64,000 nucleotides of DNA, from the NCBI RefSeq assembly GCF_003014735.1, contig NZ_PYAX01000019.1, positions 1-64,000 of the forward strand, in the 5' to 3' direction. Under the pieces are notes generated by a model. It had not been told where the DNA came from. It was given only the letters and a program-made list of their open reading frames with translations, and ran no database searches. Source of the DNA: Saccharothrix carnea (GTDB taxonomy: Bacteria; Actinomycetota; Actinomycetes; Mycobacteriales; Pseudonocardiaceae). The position numbers were made by a program, and so were the translations under genes. How positions within the stretch are numbered: position 1 is the stretch's first letter; each line of letters opens with the position of its first letter. This document shows, one piece after another, positions 1 to 7,317 of the stretch.

Positions 1-1
1 C

Positions 2-136
2 GCCGCCGAACACGGCCTCGTCGACGACGTCATCGACCCCGCCGACACCCGCGCCGCCATCGCCCGCGGCCTCAACGCACTCCGCGACAAACGCATCGAA
101 CCACCCCGCCGCAAACACGGCAACACACCGCTCTAG
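2..136 (+). CDS. Acyl-CoA carboxylase beta subunit (carboxyltransferase), 3' end only
   Basis: Only the last 44 codons are present, so the start lies before the window. The tail reads EHGLVDDVIDP near its start and ends RRKHGNTPL, which resembles the conserved end (RKHGNIPL) of actinobacterial propionyl-/acetyl-CoA carboxylase carboxyltransferase (PccB/AccD type) subunits. In that family the protein moves the carboxyl group from biotin to acetyl- or propionyl-CoA to give malonyl- or methylmalonyl-CoA. The stop codon TAG at 134-136 overlaps the stop of the converging gene on the other strand (CTAG), so the two genes meet tail to tail with no spacer. Substrate preference cannot be judged from the tail. 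Confidence 0.8.
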   Translation, partial: AAEHGLVDDVIDPADTRAAIARGLNALRDKRIEPPRRKHGNTPL

Positions 137-1278
137 GGCTCCGGCTTGTGCCGAGCGTTGAATTCAGGGTTCCTGAGCGTTGGACTCTCGCGTGCTGAAC
201 GCAGGACTCTCGCGGTGGTGGTGTCGGTGGCGGCGATCAGGCCGAGCAGGCTGCGGCGGTCGGTTCGGGAGCGGGCCGCGAGACCGACCACGACGGCCGC
301 GAACAGCACGACACCGCCGTGCCCGGTCGAGATCAGCAGCAGGACCGGTAGCCACCACACCACGAACCGCAGCACCACAGCCCGCGCCGGTGCCGTGCCG
401 CCCGTGCGCGCTTCGGTCAGGGCGAGGTTGAACGCCACCTGCCCCGGCGTGGCCCGGTCGGCGCGCAGCAGCGGCACGACGACCGTGGCGACCACCGGCA
501 CCAGCACGCCGAGCACGGCCCCGAACCAGTCGGACACGGCGAGGTCGGTCAGCCGGCGCGTCCCGGTGCCCTCACCCACCAGCACGAGCACCACCCGGCA
601 CGCGACCTGCACCAGCGCCATGGTGAGCAGGTCACCCGCGAACGCCAGCCCTCGGCGCACCAGGCCGGGCGGCCCGGTGTCGGCCACGGGCTCCGGCACG
701 GCCGCGGGCAGCCACCGGCCGACCCACCGCGCGAGCAGCCACCCGACGACCGTGCCCGCCGTGTTGGTCATCAGGTCGTCCACGTCGGCGATGCGGTACG
801 GGCAGGGGTAGAGGCCGAACACAGCCGTGCCCTGGGTGGTCTCCACCGCGAGCGACACCAGCAGCCCGATCGCGGTCGCGGCCACGACACCGCGTCGTAA
901 CCGGTAGCACAGCAGGAAACCCAGGGGGACGAACAGCACCACGTTCAGCGCCACTTGGAGGAACGCCGGGCTGGTCGGCGAGAACCCGGCGGCGGCGATG
1001 TCGTCCAGCGACGCGAACGGCCGGGGCTGCCAGTAGTCGCGCGCCGTCCGGCCCGTGCAGAACCCGCTGGTCACGTCCGGCAACGGGAACAGCGTGAACG
1101 CCAGCAGACCACACCCGTACAGCGCGCCCGCCGCCGCGACGACCGCCGTCCACCCGCGCAGCCGACCGTGACGCCGGTACTGCCAGTGCACCCACGGCAA
1201 CACCGCCACCGGCACCAGCAGGGCGAACAGCACCAGCGTGATGATCGACTCGCTCAGCCGCACCGACACGGCGGCCAC
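133..1278 (-). CDS. VanZ-RDD family integral membrane protein
   Basis: About 381 residues, very hydrophobic. The N-terminal half (about residues 1-195) is VanZ-like: helices separated by short basic loops, FTLFPLPD early on, and a LNVVLFVPLGFLL segment, a VanZ hallmark. From about residue 205 an RDD domain begins (RRGLAFAGDLL, later RADRATPGQVAFNL). VanZ proteins are linked to low-level teicoplanin resistance, but most actinobacterial members have no assigned role. I chose GTG at 1278 because a GGAGG lies 11 nt upstream; GTG at 1269 or 1263 is possible. The frame stays open upstream to 1731, but that part is Arg/Pro-rich and looks non-coding. The last 20 or so codons are formed by an intergenic repeat copy (about 153-215), so the C-terminus looks acquired. 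Confidence 0.75.
   Translation of the reverse strand: MAAVSVRLSESIITLVLFALLVPVAVLPWVHWQYRRHGRLRGWTAVVAAAGALYGCGLLAFTLFPLPDVTSGFCTGRTARDYWQPRPFASLDDIAAAGFSPTSPAFLQVALNVVLFVPLGFLLCYRLRRGVVAATAIGLLVSLAVETTQGTAVFGLYPCPYRIADVDDLMTNTAGTVVGWLLARWVGRWLPAAVPEPVADTGPPGLVRRGLAFAGDLLTMALVQVACRVVLVLVGEGTGTRRLTDLAVSDWFGAVLGVLVPVVATVVVPLLRADRATPGQVAFNLALTEARTGGTAPARAVVLRFVVWWLPVLLLISTGHGGVVLFAAVVVGLAARSRTDRRSLLGLIAATDTTTARVLRSARESPTLRNPEFNARHKPEP
153..215 (-). repeat. Diverged copy of a hairpin repeat, forming the VanZ gene 3' end
   Basis: Read on the minus strand this stretch resembles the left arm of the hairpin repeat at 44569-44721: in a 22-nt core (AACGCTCAGGAACCCTGAATTC here) 18 bases agree by eye. 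It also holds an 11-bp direct repeat GGACTCTCGCG at 182-192 and 204-214, period 22. It lies at the convergent junction of the carboxylase and VanZ genes. The family and its terminator role are inferences. Confidence 0.45.
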
Positions 1279-1473
1279 GCTAAGCCGTGCCTCCACCGCC
1301 CGCCCGCCATTCACCTGATCGAGTGATCGAACCGACTTGGCCACCGCACCGAACCGCTGTCGAGTGCTTCCACCGAAGGATGGGGATCCATGGACGACCC
1401 AGCGGCCCGCGCGGCTACCCCCGACCGCCACGCGGTCGTCCCGGCTGCGGGCGCGGCGGTAACCGCCACCCGG

Positions 1474-1567
1474 CCCGGCACAGGCGGCCACCCGGCCCGG
1501 CAGAGGCCGTCGCCAGAGCAGTCCCGCCCGGCGCAGGCGGCCGCCCGGTTCGGCGGAGGCCGTCGCC
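1474..1567. repeat. Imperfect 41-bp direct repeat in the VanZ-DinB intergenic region
   Basis: Two copies, 1474-1514 and 1527-1567, period 53, differ at 5 of 41 positions by eye; both end GAGGCCGTCGCC. They lie in the 388-bp stretch between VanZ (start 1278) and the DinB gene (stop 1667). I see no convincing gene in that stretch; translations are Arg/Pro-rich. Confidence 0.5.
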
Positions 1568-1666
1568 CGGGGCGACAGGGCAGTTGCGCGCGGCGGATGG
1601 GGTTGGCCGAGCGGTTCGGGCGGTGGCGTGGCCGGGGCGGTGGCTCTGTGGTGAGGCCGTGCCCGG

Positions 1667-2149
1667 TCAGCGTGGTCCGAGTCCGGTTTTGCCGTCCAGC
1701 AGTTCCCGCACGGCGTCGAGGTGGCCGGCATGGCGGGCGGTCTCCTCGATCATGTGCAGCACGATCCGCCGCAGGTCGGTGGTCTCCGCGCCGAGCGGGT
1801 CGGGGAACCGGCCCACCGGGCTGGTGTCCAGCGGCGTGGTGGCGAGGATGACGTTCGACCGCTCGCACTGTTCCCGGTAGAAGGCGAAGACCTCCGCCGA
1901 CCCACGTGGCGTGGTGAGGGGCGCCGGATCGTCCGGCCACGGTAAGGGGTCGGCGTGGCCGCGGAGGATCTCCTGGAACCAGTGCCGCTCGGCGTAACCG
2001 AGGTGCTCGACCATGCCCAGCGGCGTCCAGCCCGATGGCAGGACCGCGGTCCGCAAAGCCTCCTCGTCAAGACCTTCGAGGATCGCCAGCACGGCACCGC
2101 GCTGGGCATCCAGGAACAGCGACAGTGCCGCCTTTTCGTCGTCCTCCAC
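1667..2149 (-). CDS. DinB family protein (mycothiol-dependent / DUF664 type)
   Basis: 160 residues, the usual length of the DinB/YfiT four-helix fold. Likely metal-ligand histidines are visible: MVEHLGYAERHW in the second helix and EETARHAGHLDAVREL near the C-terminus, the spacing typical of DUF664 proteins in actinobacteria. These bind a divalent metal and several act as mycothiol S-transferases. The specific substrate is unknown. The start ATG (MEDDEKAAL) is the first in frame and gives a normal family N-terminus. The gene lies upstream of VanZ on the same strand but about 390 bp away, so it is probably transcribed separately. Confidence 0.8.
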   Translation of the reverse strand: MEDDEKAALSLFLDAQRGAVLAILEGLDEEALRTAVLPSGWTPLGMVEHLGYAERHWFQEILRGHADPLPWPDDPAPLTTPRGSAEVFAFYREQCERSNVILATTPLDTSPVGRFPDPLGAETTDLRRIVLHMIEETARHAGHLDAVRELLDGKTGLGPR

Positions 2150-2212
2150 CGGTCCGCCCCCCTGTTGGTCGGATCACGGCGGACGTTAACAGGCAGCACC
2201 GACAATTCCGGT

Positions 2213-3196
2213 TCACCGCGTCGGCGGCCGGACGTCGTCCGGGGCCTTGTCCGGCCGCAGCCCCCGCCACGACGAGTGCCGCAGCCGTCCGTCCGTCGTC
2301 CACGTGCGGTACTCGACCTCGCCGACCAGCTCCGGCCGCACCCAGTGCGCGTGGCGGGCGTGGTCGGCGGGCACCGGGTCGACGAACGGCGAACCCTGCC
2401 GTGCCAACGGCCGCAGCCGCTCCTGCAGGTCCACCAACGCCGAGTGGGTGAACCCGGTGCCGACCTTGCCCACGTACCGCAGCCCGTCGTCGGACCTCAC
2501 CCCCAACAACAACGACCCGATCGTGCCCGCACGACGTCCGTCACCGGGCCTCCACCCGCCGATCAACACCTCCTGCGTGCGCACCAACGGCACCTTCACC
2601 CAAGCCGTCGACCGCCGTCCCGGCTCGTAACGCGACGTCACCCGCTTGGCCACCACGCCTTCGAGCCCGTAGTCCTCGGCCACCGAGAGCACGTCCGCAC
2701 CGTGCGCCTCGCTGAACGTCGGCGGCACGCGCACGTCCGCACACCCGCCCAGCCCCAGCTCCGCCAGCTCCTGCCGCCGTTCCGCGTACGGGGCGCCGAG
2801 CAGCGACCGGCCGTCCACGTGGAGCAGGTCGAACACGTAGTACACGACCGGCACGCGGGTCAGCAGGTCGTCACCGGGTCGGGCGACGTGCATCCGGGCC
2901 TGCAACCGGCCGAAGTCGGGCTGCTTCCGGGCACCCAGAGCGACGATCTCGCCGTCGAACACCGCCTCACGGTCACCCAAAAGTGACGACAGCGCCCGCA
3001 CCTCCGGGTAAGTCGCGGACACCTCCAGGTCGTTGCGGGTCATCGCCCGCACCCGACCACCACGCACGTAGGTGACCGCCCGGACACCGTCCCACTTGAA
3101 CTCGAACGCCCACCCGGACCCCGTCGGCAGCTGTCCCGACGACGCCAGCATGGGCCTGATCAACTCGGGGAAACCGGACTCGGCGCGCATCGGCAT
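2213..3196 (-). CDS. ATP-dependent DNA ligase, LigD ligase-domain type
   Basis: 327 residues, matching a stand-alone NHEJ-type ligase domain without polymerase or nuclease modules. The nucleotidyltransferase motif is EFKWDGVRA near residues 32-40, with Lys34 the predicted AMP acceptor. Later motifs include DGEIVAL, YYVFDLLH and EGVVAKR, followed by a C-terminal OB-fold (LLGVRSDDGLRYVGKVGTGF). Such enzymes seal double-strand breaks with Ku. No ku gene or LigD polymerase gene is present in the window, so whether it serves NHEJ or another repair path (LigC-like) is open. The ATG at 3196 gives a normal N-terminus (ELIRPMLA). Confidence 0.87.
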   Translation of the reverse strand: MPMRAESGFPELIRPMLASSGQLPTGSGWAFEFKWDGVRAVTYVRGGRVRAMTRNDLEVSATYPEVRALSSLLGDREAVFDGEIVALGARKQPDFGRLQARMHVARPGDDLLTRVPVVYYVFDLLHVDGRSLLGAPYAERRQELAELGLGGCADVRVPPTFSEAHGADVLSVAEDYGLEGVVAKRVTSRYEPGRRSTAWVKVPLVRTQEVLIGGWRPGDGRRAGTIGSLLLGVRSDDGLRYVGKVGTGFTHSALVDLQERLRPLARQGSPFVDPVPADHARHAHWVRPELVGEVEYRTWTTDGRLRHSSWRGLRPDKAPDDVRPPTR

Positions 3197-3398
3197 GCGA
3201 CCGTCCCTTGTAGACGGACCACGGCCCGCCCAGTGTCACCCGCGCCGCCGGTAACCGCACATCGGCGGCCACGATCGTGGGCGCTACGACCCGTCGAGCG
3301 TTGACAGGACCGGGCGAGGGTCACCGACCGTTCGGCGTGGACGCGGCGGCCGACCCGGGCCGCCTACACTGTGCGCCTGGACTTCGGTGGGGGACGCG

Positions 3399-3755
3399 GT
3401 GGCAGTGAGCAGTGACGAGTTCATCCGCATGGTGAACACGCTCGTCGACGTCAAGCGCGCGGAAGGCGGCGACTACAGCTCGTTCAGCGTGCACGGCAAG
3501 CGGTTCGGCTACTACTGGCCGCGCACGCAGACCGTGGGGCTGAAGCAACTGCTGTCCGAGCAGCAGGCGCTGGTGGCCGAACGGCCGGACGTGTTCGAGG
3601 AGCAGTTCACCTCCGGCGGTTTCGGCTGGGTGGTCGTCTACCTGGTCGGTATCGAGGCAGACGAGCTGTCCGAGCTGGTCTTCGAGGCCTGGCGGCTGTC
3701 CGCGCCCGAGGACCTGGTCGCCCGGGTGCCCGACCCGGCGCAGCGCGCGCAGTGA
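3399..3755 (+). CDS. MmcQ/YjbR family protein
   Basis: About 118 residues with the MmcQ/YjbR fold pattern: SSDEFIRMVNTL at the N-terminus, FSVHGKRFGYYWPRT in the middle and a C-terminal WRLSAPEDLV helix. These small proteins have a winged double-helix-like fold, and their role is poorly known (DNA binding has been proposed). A GGTGGGGGA sequence at 3386-3394 supports GTG at 3399; GTG at 3405 or 3387 would also work. The gene stands alone between the ligase (divergent) and the arsenic operon. Confidence 0.7.
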   Translation: MAVSSDEFIRMVNTLVDVKRAEGGDYSSFSVHGKRFGYYWPRTQTVGLKQLLSEQQALVAERPDVFEEQFTSGGFGWVVVYLVGIEADELSELVFEAWRLSAPEDLVARVPDPAQRAQ

Positions 3756-3767
3756 CGTCCGCCGCTG

Positions 3768-3807
3768 TTGACGGCGGCGGACTGCTCAAGCATCATTGAG
3801 TCAATGA
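3768..3807 (+). promoter_or_regulatory. Arsenic operon promoter with an ArsR-type operator over the start codon
   Basis: A -35-like TTGACG at 3768-3773 and a -10-like CATCAT at 3791-3796 are 17 bp apart, placing the transcript start at about the ATG (3804). A 15-bp palindrome, TCATTGA-G-TCAATGA (3793-3807), covers the -10 and the start codon. This fits an ArsR operator controlling a leaderless mRNA. Confidence 0.55.
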
Positions 3808-4493
3808 GTACTGACTGGCCTTCGGGCACGGTGGCGCGCGCACGCGTCCACGCGGCGTTGGGCGAGCCCGCCCGGCTGGCCGTGGTGGACCTGCTCGTGC
3901 TCGGCGACGCCTCACCCGGCGAGGTCGGTCGCCGGCTCGGGCTGCCCAGCAACCTGCTCGCCCACCACGTGAAGCTGCTCGAACAGGCGGGGATCGTGGA
4001 GCGGTCCCGGTCGGAGGGCGACCACCGGCGCACCTACCTCCGGCTGCGCACCGCCGCGCTCAGCGACCTCGTGCCGAGCGGCCTCCGGCAGGCGCCACGC
4101 GTGGTGTTCGTGTGCAGCCACAACTCGGCCCGCTCGCAGTTGGCCGCCGCGCTGTGGAAGCGGCGCAGCAGCGTCCCGGCCGCCAGCGCGGGCACCCGAC
4201 CCGCGCAACGCGTGCACCCGCTGGCCGTCGCCACGGCCCGCACGCACGGGCTGTCGTTGACCCGTGCCCGTCCGCAGCACCTCGACGACGTGCGGCGTCC
4301 CGATGACCTCGTGGTCGCGGTGTGCGACAACGCCCACGAGGAACTCACCGACGACGCCGACCGGTTGCACTGGTCCGTGCCCGATCCGGCCGCGGTCGGG
4401 ACACCGGACGCGTTCGACGCCGCGTTCCACGACCTCTCCGATCGCGTCGAACGCCTCGTGCCCGCCGTCCGCCCCGCCATCGAGGGATCCTGA
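3804..4493 (+). CDS. ArsR-family regulator fused to an LMW-phosphatase/arsenate reductase domain
   Basis: 229 residues. Residues about 10-85 form an ArsR winged helix (ARVHAALGEPARLAVVDLL; recognition segment LPSNLLAHHVKLLEQAGIVERS; wing SEGDHRRTYLRL). Residues about 95-229 form an LMW-phosphatase domain like ArsC, with P-loop VCSHNSARS carrying the Cys-X5-Arg signature. The ArsR part has no cysteine pair, so metalloid sensing may involve the phosphatase domain, whose two Cys are the only ones in the protein. Start ATG 3804 is preferred because it overlaps the operator and the expected transcript start; the frame is open to TTG 3768. It abuts the aquaporin gene (TGA then ATG), so it heads an arsenic resistance operon. 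Confidence 0.85.
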   Translation: MSTDWPSGTVARARVHAALGEPARLAVVDLLVLGDASPGEVGRRLGLPSNLLAHHVKLLEQAGIVERSRSEGDHRRTYLRLRTAALSDLVPSGLRQAPRVVFVCSHNSARSQLAAALWKRRSSVPAASAGTRPAQRVHPLAVATARTHGLSLTRARPQHLDDVRRPDDLVVAVCDNAHEELTDDADRLHWSVPDPAAVGTPDAFDAAFHDLSDRVERLVPAVRPAIEGS

Positions 4494-5195
4494 ATGCCCC
4501 GCCCGCTCCCCCACCGGCTCCTGGCCGAGTACCTCGGCAGCCTGCTGCTCGCCGCCCTGGTGATCGGCTCCGGCATCGCCGCGCAACGCCTGTCCCCCGG
4601 CGACGTCGGCCTGCAACTGCTGGAGAACGCCGCCGCCACCGCTGTCGGCCTCTACGCCATCATCCTGGTCTTCGGCCCGGTCAGCGGTGGTCACTTCAAC
4701 CCGGTCGTGTCCGTCGTGGACGCCGCGTTCCGCGGTCTGCCCTGGCGTGACGTGCCGCCGTACGCGCTGGTCCAGGTGCTCGGATGCGTCACCGGCGCGG
4801 TGCTGGCCAACACCATGTTCGAGGCGGCGCCGGTCAGCATCAGCACCACCGAACGGGCCACCCTCGCGCACGGACTGTCCGAGGTGGTCGCCACCACCGG
4901 CCTTTTGCTGGTCATCTTCTCGCTGGTCCGCACGGGGCGGGCCGCCCTCGCACCGGCGGCCGTGGGCGCGTACATCGGCGCCGCGTACTTCTTCACCAGC
5001 TCCACCAGCTTCGCCAATCCCGCCATCACCGTGGGCCGCGTGTTCAGCGACTCGTTCGCCGGGATCGCACCCTCGTCCGTGCCGGTGTTCGTGCTGGCGC
5101 AGCTCGTCGCCGTCGTGGTGGCCGTGCCGCTCCTGCGCACCCTCCACCCGGCCGAACCCACCGTCACCGCCGTCGCCGAAGGACACGTCCGTTGA
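4494..5195 (+). CDS. Aquaporin (MIP family), probable metalloid channel
   Basis: 233 residues with six predicted membrane helices and the two half-helix motifs of the MIP family: HFNPVVS in the first half (NPV instead of NPA) and FANPAIT in the second. Between ArsR- and ArsC-type genes it most likely lets arsenite leave the cell down its gradient after arsenate reduction, as proposed for the AqpS-type genes of other ars operons. No ArsB or Acr3 pump gene is nearby, so this may be the only arsenite exit in the operon. It follows its upstream neighbour with no gap and overlaps arsC by 4 nt, so the three genes are very likely co-translated. Confidence 0.85.
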   Translation: MPRPLPHRLLAEYLGSLLLAALVIGSGIAAQRLSPGDVGLQLLENAAATAVGLYAIILVFGPVSGGHFNPVVSVVDAAFRGLPWRDVPPYALVQVLGCVTGAVLANTMFEAAPVSISTTERATLAHGLSEVVATTGLLLVIFSLVRTGRAALAPAAVGAYIGAAYFFTSSTSFANPAITVGRVFSDSFAGIAPSSVPVFVLAQLVAVVVAVPLLRTLHPAEPTVTAVAEGHVR

Positions 5196-5605
5196 GCCTC
5201 ACCAAGCCTGAAGTCCTGTTCGTCTGCGTCCACAACGCCGGACGCTCGCAGATGGCCGCCGCCTTGCTCCAGCACTACGCCCTCGGTCGCGTCACCGTCC
5301 GTTCGGCCGGCTCCGCGCCCGCCGACCAGGTCAACCCCGCCGCCGCCGAGGCGCTGGCCGAACTCGGCCTGGACATCACCGCCGAAGTGCCGTCCAAGCT
5401 GACCACCGAGGACGTCGAAGCCTCCGACGTCGTCATCACCATGGGCTGCGGCGACACCTGCCCCGTCTTCCCCGGCAAGCGCTACCTCGACTGGGAACTC
5501 GAAGACCCCGCAGGCCAGGGCGTCGACGCCGTCCGCCCGATCCGCGACGACATCGACCGCCGCGTGCGCGGCCTGCTCGCCGAACTCCTCGACGGACCCG
5601 CCTAG
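5192..5605 (+). CDS. arsC: Arsenate reductase ArsC (LMW-phosphatase family)
   Basis: 137 residues. The P-loop VCVHNAGRSQMAAALL gives the Cys-X5-Arg signature near the N-terminus; the second conserved block is MGCGDTCPVFPGKRYLDW, whose Cys pair acts in the thiol cascade of this family, and whose Asp in the LDWELEDP block is the usual general acid. It reduces arsenate to arsenite using thioredoxin or, in actinobacteria, mycothiol/mycoredoxin; the partner cannot be told from sequence. TTG at 5192 overlaps the aquaporin stop and has GAAGGA 8-9 nt upstream. This start gives MSLTKPEVLFV, normal for the family. Confidence 0.88.
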   Translation: MSLTKPEVLFVCVHNAGRSQMAAALLQHYALGRVTVRSAGSAPADQVNPAAAEALAELGLDITAEVPSKLTTEDVEASDVVITMGCGDTCPVFPGKRYLDWELEDPAGQGVDAVRPIRDDIDRRVRGLLAELLDGPA

Positions 5606-5620
5606 CCGTCGAGCCGTCGA

Positions 5621-5654
5621 GCCCCGGCCGGAGCCGCCCCCACTCCGCCGGGGC
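5621..5654 (+). terminator. GC-rich hairpin after arsC
   Basis: Stem GCCCCGGC (5621-5628) pairs with GCCGGGGC (5647-5654) over an 18-nt loop, 15 nt past the arsC stop. No T-run follows, so its terminator role is tentative. Confidence 0.35.
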
Positions 5655-5763
5655 CCACCCTCACCCGGTCGGGGCCGTGCTGCGACGATGGGCCCCGCCG
5701 TGCGCTCACCGCTTGCTCGCGGTCCACTGTGGTCCTCGACCACACCCGTCCGGAGGTAACCCG

Positions 5764-6480
5764 ATGAGTGCGCGTTTCCAGGAACTGGACTGGCGCCAGA
5801 CGCCGCTGGGCGAACTCGTGCTGCGCCGCCGGTGGGACCCCGCCTTCGACCGCGAGGTCCACGAGATCAAGCTCAACGACGAGTTCCTGATGTCGAGCCT
5901 GTTCACCGTGTCCGAGGTCGAACTGGCGCACCTGGCGCTCGCGGACCTGCACGGGCCGCTGGACGTCGTCGTGGGCGGCCTGGGCCTGGGCTACACCGCG
6001 CGGACCGTGCTGGAGAACCCGGACGTGCGGTCGATGATCGTCATCGACGCTCTCGGCGAGGTCATCGAGTGGCACCAGCGCGGCCTGCTGCCCGGCGGGC
6101 AGGCGCTGGCGTCCGACCCGCGTTGCCGACTGGTCCACGCGGACTTCTTCGCGCTCTCGCGCTCCGACCAGGGCCTGGACCCGGCCGACCCGGAACGGCG
6201 CTTCCACGCGATCATCGTCGACATCGACCACTCGCCCCGGCACCTGCTCCACCCGGGCAACGCCGACTTCTACGAACCCGAAGGCCTGCGCCGCGTGGCC
6301 GCGCGCCTGCACCCCGGCGGCGTGTTCGCCCTGTGGTCCAACGAACCGCCGGACGACGCCTACACCGCGGCGCTCGCCGACCGGTTCGCCCGGGCCCGCG
6401 CCGAGGTCGTCCGCTTCCACAACCCGCTGCAACAACGTGAGGCGACGGCCACGGTCTACCTGGCCACGACCTCCGCCTGA
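5764..6480 (+). CDS. Spermidine synthase-like SAM-fold protein
   Basis: 238 residues with a Rossmann-type SAM/dcSAM-binding core: DVVVGGLGLGYTARTVL is the glycine-rich loop, MIVIDALGEVIEWH the following acidic strand, and FHAIIVDIDHSPRHLL the catalytic-region Asp strand. Stand-alone proteins of this type are common in actinobacteria and are labelled spermidine synthase or methyltransferase; true polyamine synthesis is not established and there is no partner SAM decarboxylase gene nearby. GGAGGT at 5752-5757 lies 6 nt before ATG 5764, which fixes the start. Confidence 0.7.
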   Translation: MSARFQELDWRQTPLGELVLRRRWDPAFDREVHEIKLNDEFLMSSLFTVSEVELAHLALADLHGPLDVVVGGLGLGYTARTVLENPDVRSMIVIDALGEVIEWHQRGLLPGGQALASDPRCRLVHADFFALSRSDQGLDPADPERRFHAIIVDIDHSPRHLLHPGNADFYEPEGLRRVAARLHPGGVFALWSNEPPDDAYTAALADRFARARAEVVRFHNPLQQREATATVYLATTSA

Positions 6481-6721
6481 CCCGGCGTCCGTAGAACCGC
6501 CGCGGGTCACCTTCGACGAGCTTGCGCCGGCGCAGCTTCACCCCATTGTCGAACAGCCGTCAAGGCACACCCCCGCACCCGGACCGGCCAGAGGGCGCGA
6601 AAGAATTCCCACGGTCGCATTCACACCATCAGGTAATCGACATCAACGAACACCCCGCATACCGTGGTAACCGGATCGAAAAACACACGATCCCAACGGT
6701 AATCGAATCTGGGGGTTCACC

Positions 6722-7099
6722 GTGAGGAAGTCTCTGTCAGCTTTGTTGATCGCCGCCGCATTGAGCGCCGGAGTGGTGGTGACACCGGCCTCCGCCGCAC
6801 CTCGGGAGTCCGGCTTCGAGTGCAATCCGCTGGACAGCGGCCTGCTGTGCCTGCTCGTCGAGGCCCGGGATGTCGGAGTCGCGTACGACAAGAATTCGGG
6901 CAACCCCATCTGGGTGCGTTTCGGTTATGACCACGCCGGTGTCAGCCACGCGTCTCCGGAGGAGGTCGAGATCTACCCCGACGAGACGAAGAGCAGTGTC
7001 TGGCTGGAGCAGAACCTGCAGTGTGGCCAGGACATCGTCGGCTGGATGGAAGTCCGCGGCCAGCGCCGCTTCCAGACGCCGGCGGTCCGCATCTGCTGA
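6722..7099 (+). CDS. Small secreted protein of unknown function
   Basis: 125 residues with a clear Sec signal peptide (MRKSLSALLIAAALSAG..., cleavage probably after ASA near residue 26), giving a mature protein of about 100 residues. The mature part has four Cys (ECNPLDSGLLC, NLQCGQDI and the final Cys), suggesting two disulfides. I do not recognise a family. GTG 6722 follows a G-rich stretch (TGGGGG). The 240 bp before it hold no gene and are less GC-rich close to the start, as expected for a promoter. A strong terminator follows. Confidence 0.7.
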   Translation: MRKSLSALLIAAALSAGVVVTPASAAPRESGFECNPLDSGLLCLLVEARDVGVAYDKNSGNPIWVRFGYDHAGVSHASPEEVEIYPDETKSSVWLEQNLQCGQDIVGWMEVRGQRRFQTPAVRIC

Positions 7100-7111
7100 G
7101 AACCGGAGGCG

Positions 7112-7147
7112 CCACCCCCGACCGCAACCGCGGTCGGGGGTGGTTTC
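7112..7147 (+). terminator. Rho-independent terminator after the small secreted protein gene
   Basis: A perfect 14-bp stem CCACCCCCGACCGC (7112-7125) pairs with 7130-7143 over a 4-nt loop and is followed by TTTC. It begins 13 nt after the stop codon. Confidence 0.8.
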
Positions 7148-7267
7148 ATGTGACCGGATCGCCGTATGACCACATCTCCACCTAACCGCACTTCTGAGCG
7201 ACCGCGCCGAGCCTCCACCACGGCAGTCCTTTTTCCCGCCTACCATTTACGCCGCACCACTTTCCGA

Positions 7268-7292
7268 CCTCCCTCATTACTTACGAGGGAGG
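7268..7292 (-). terminator. Hairpin terminator of the NlpC/P60 gene
   Basis: CCTCCCTC (7268-7275) and GAGGGAGG (7285-7292) form an 8-bp stem with a 9-nt loop, 25 nt past the minus-strand stop at 7318. The rest of 7148-7317 shows no gene. Confidence 0.55.
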
Positions 7293-7317
7293 CCGGAGAG
7301 GGTGAAGATGCGGGTCG

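Noticed and set aside
1279-1731. Upstream extension of the VanZ-RDD frame to a start at 1731.
   Set aside because: The extra 150 residues are Arg/Pro/Ala-rich and unlike protein; a ribosome binding site and a membrane-helix start occur at 1278.
4494-5195. The aquaporin-like gene as an Acr3 or ArsB pump.
   Set aside because: The two NPx half-helix motifs and the length of 233 residues fit the MIP family, not a ten-helix carrier.
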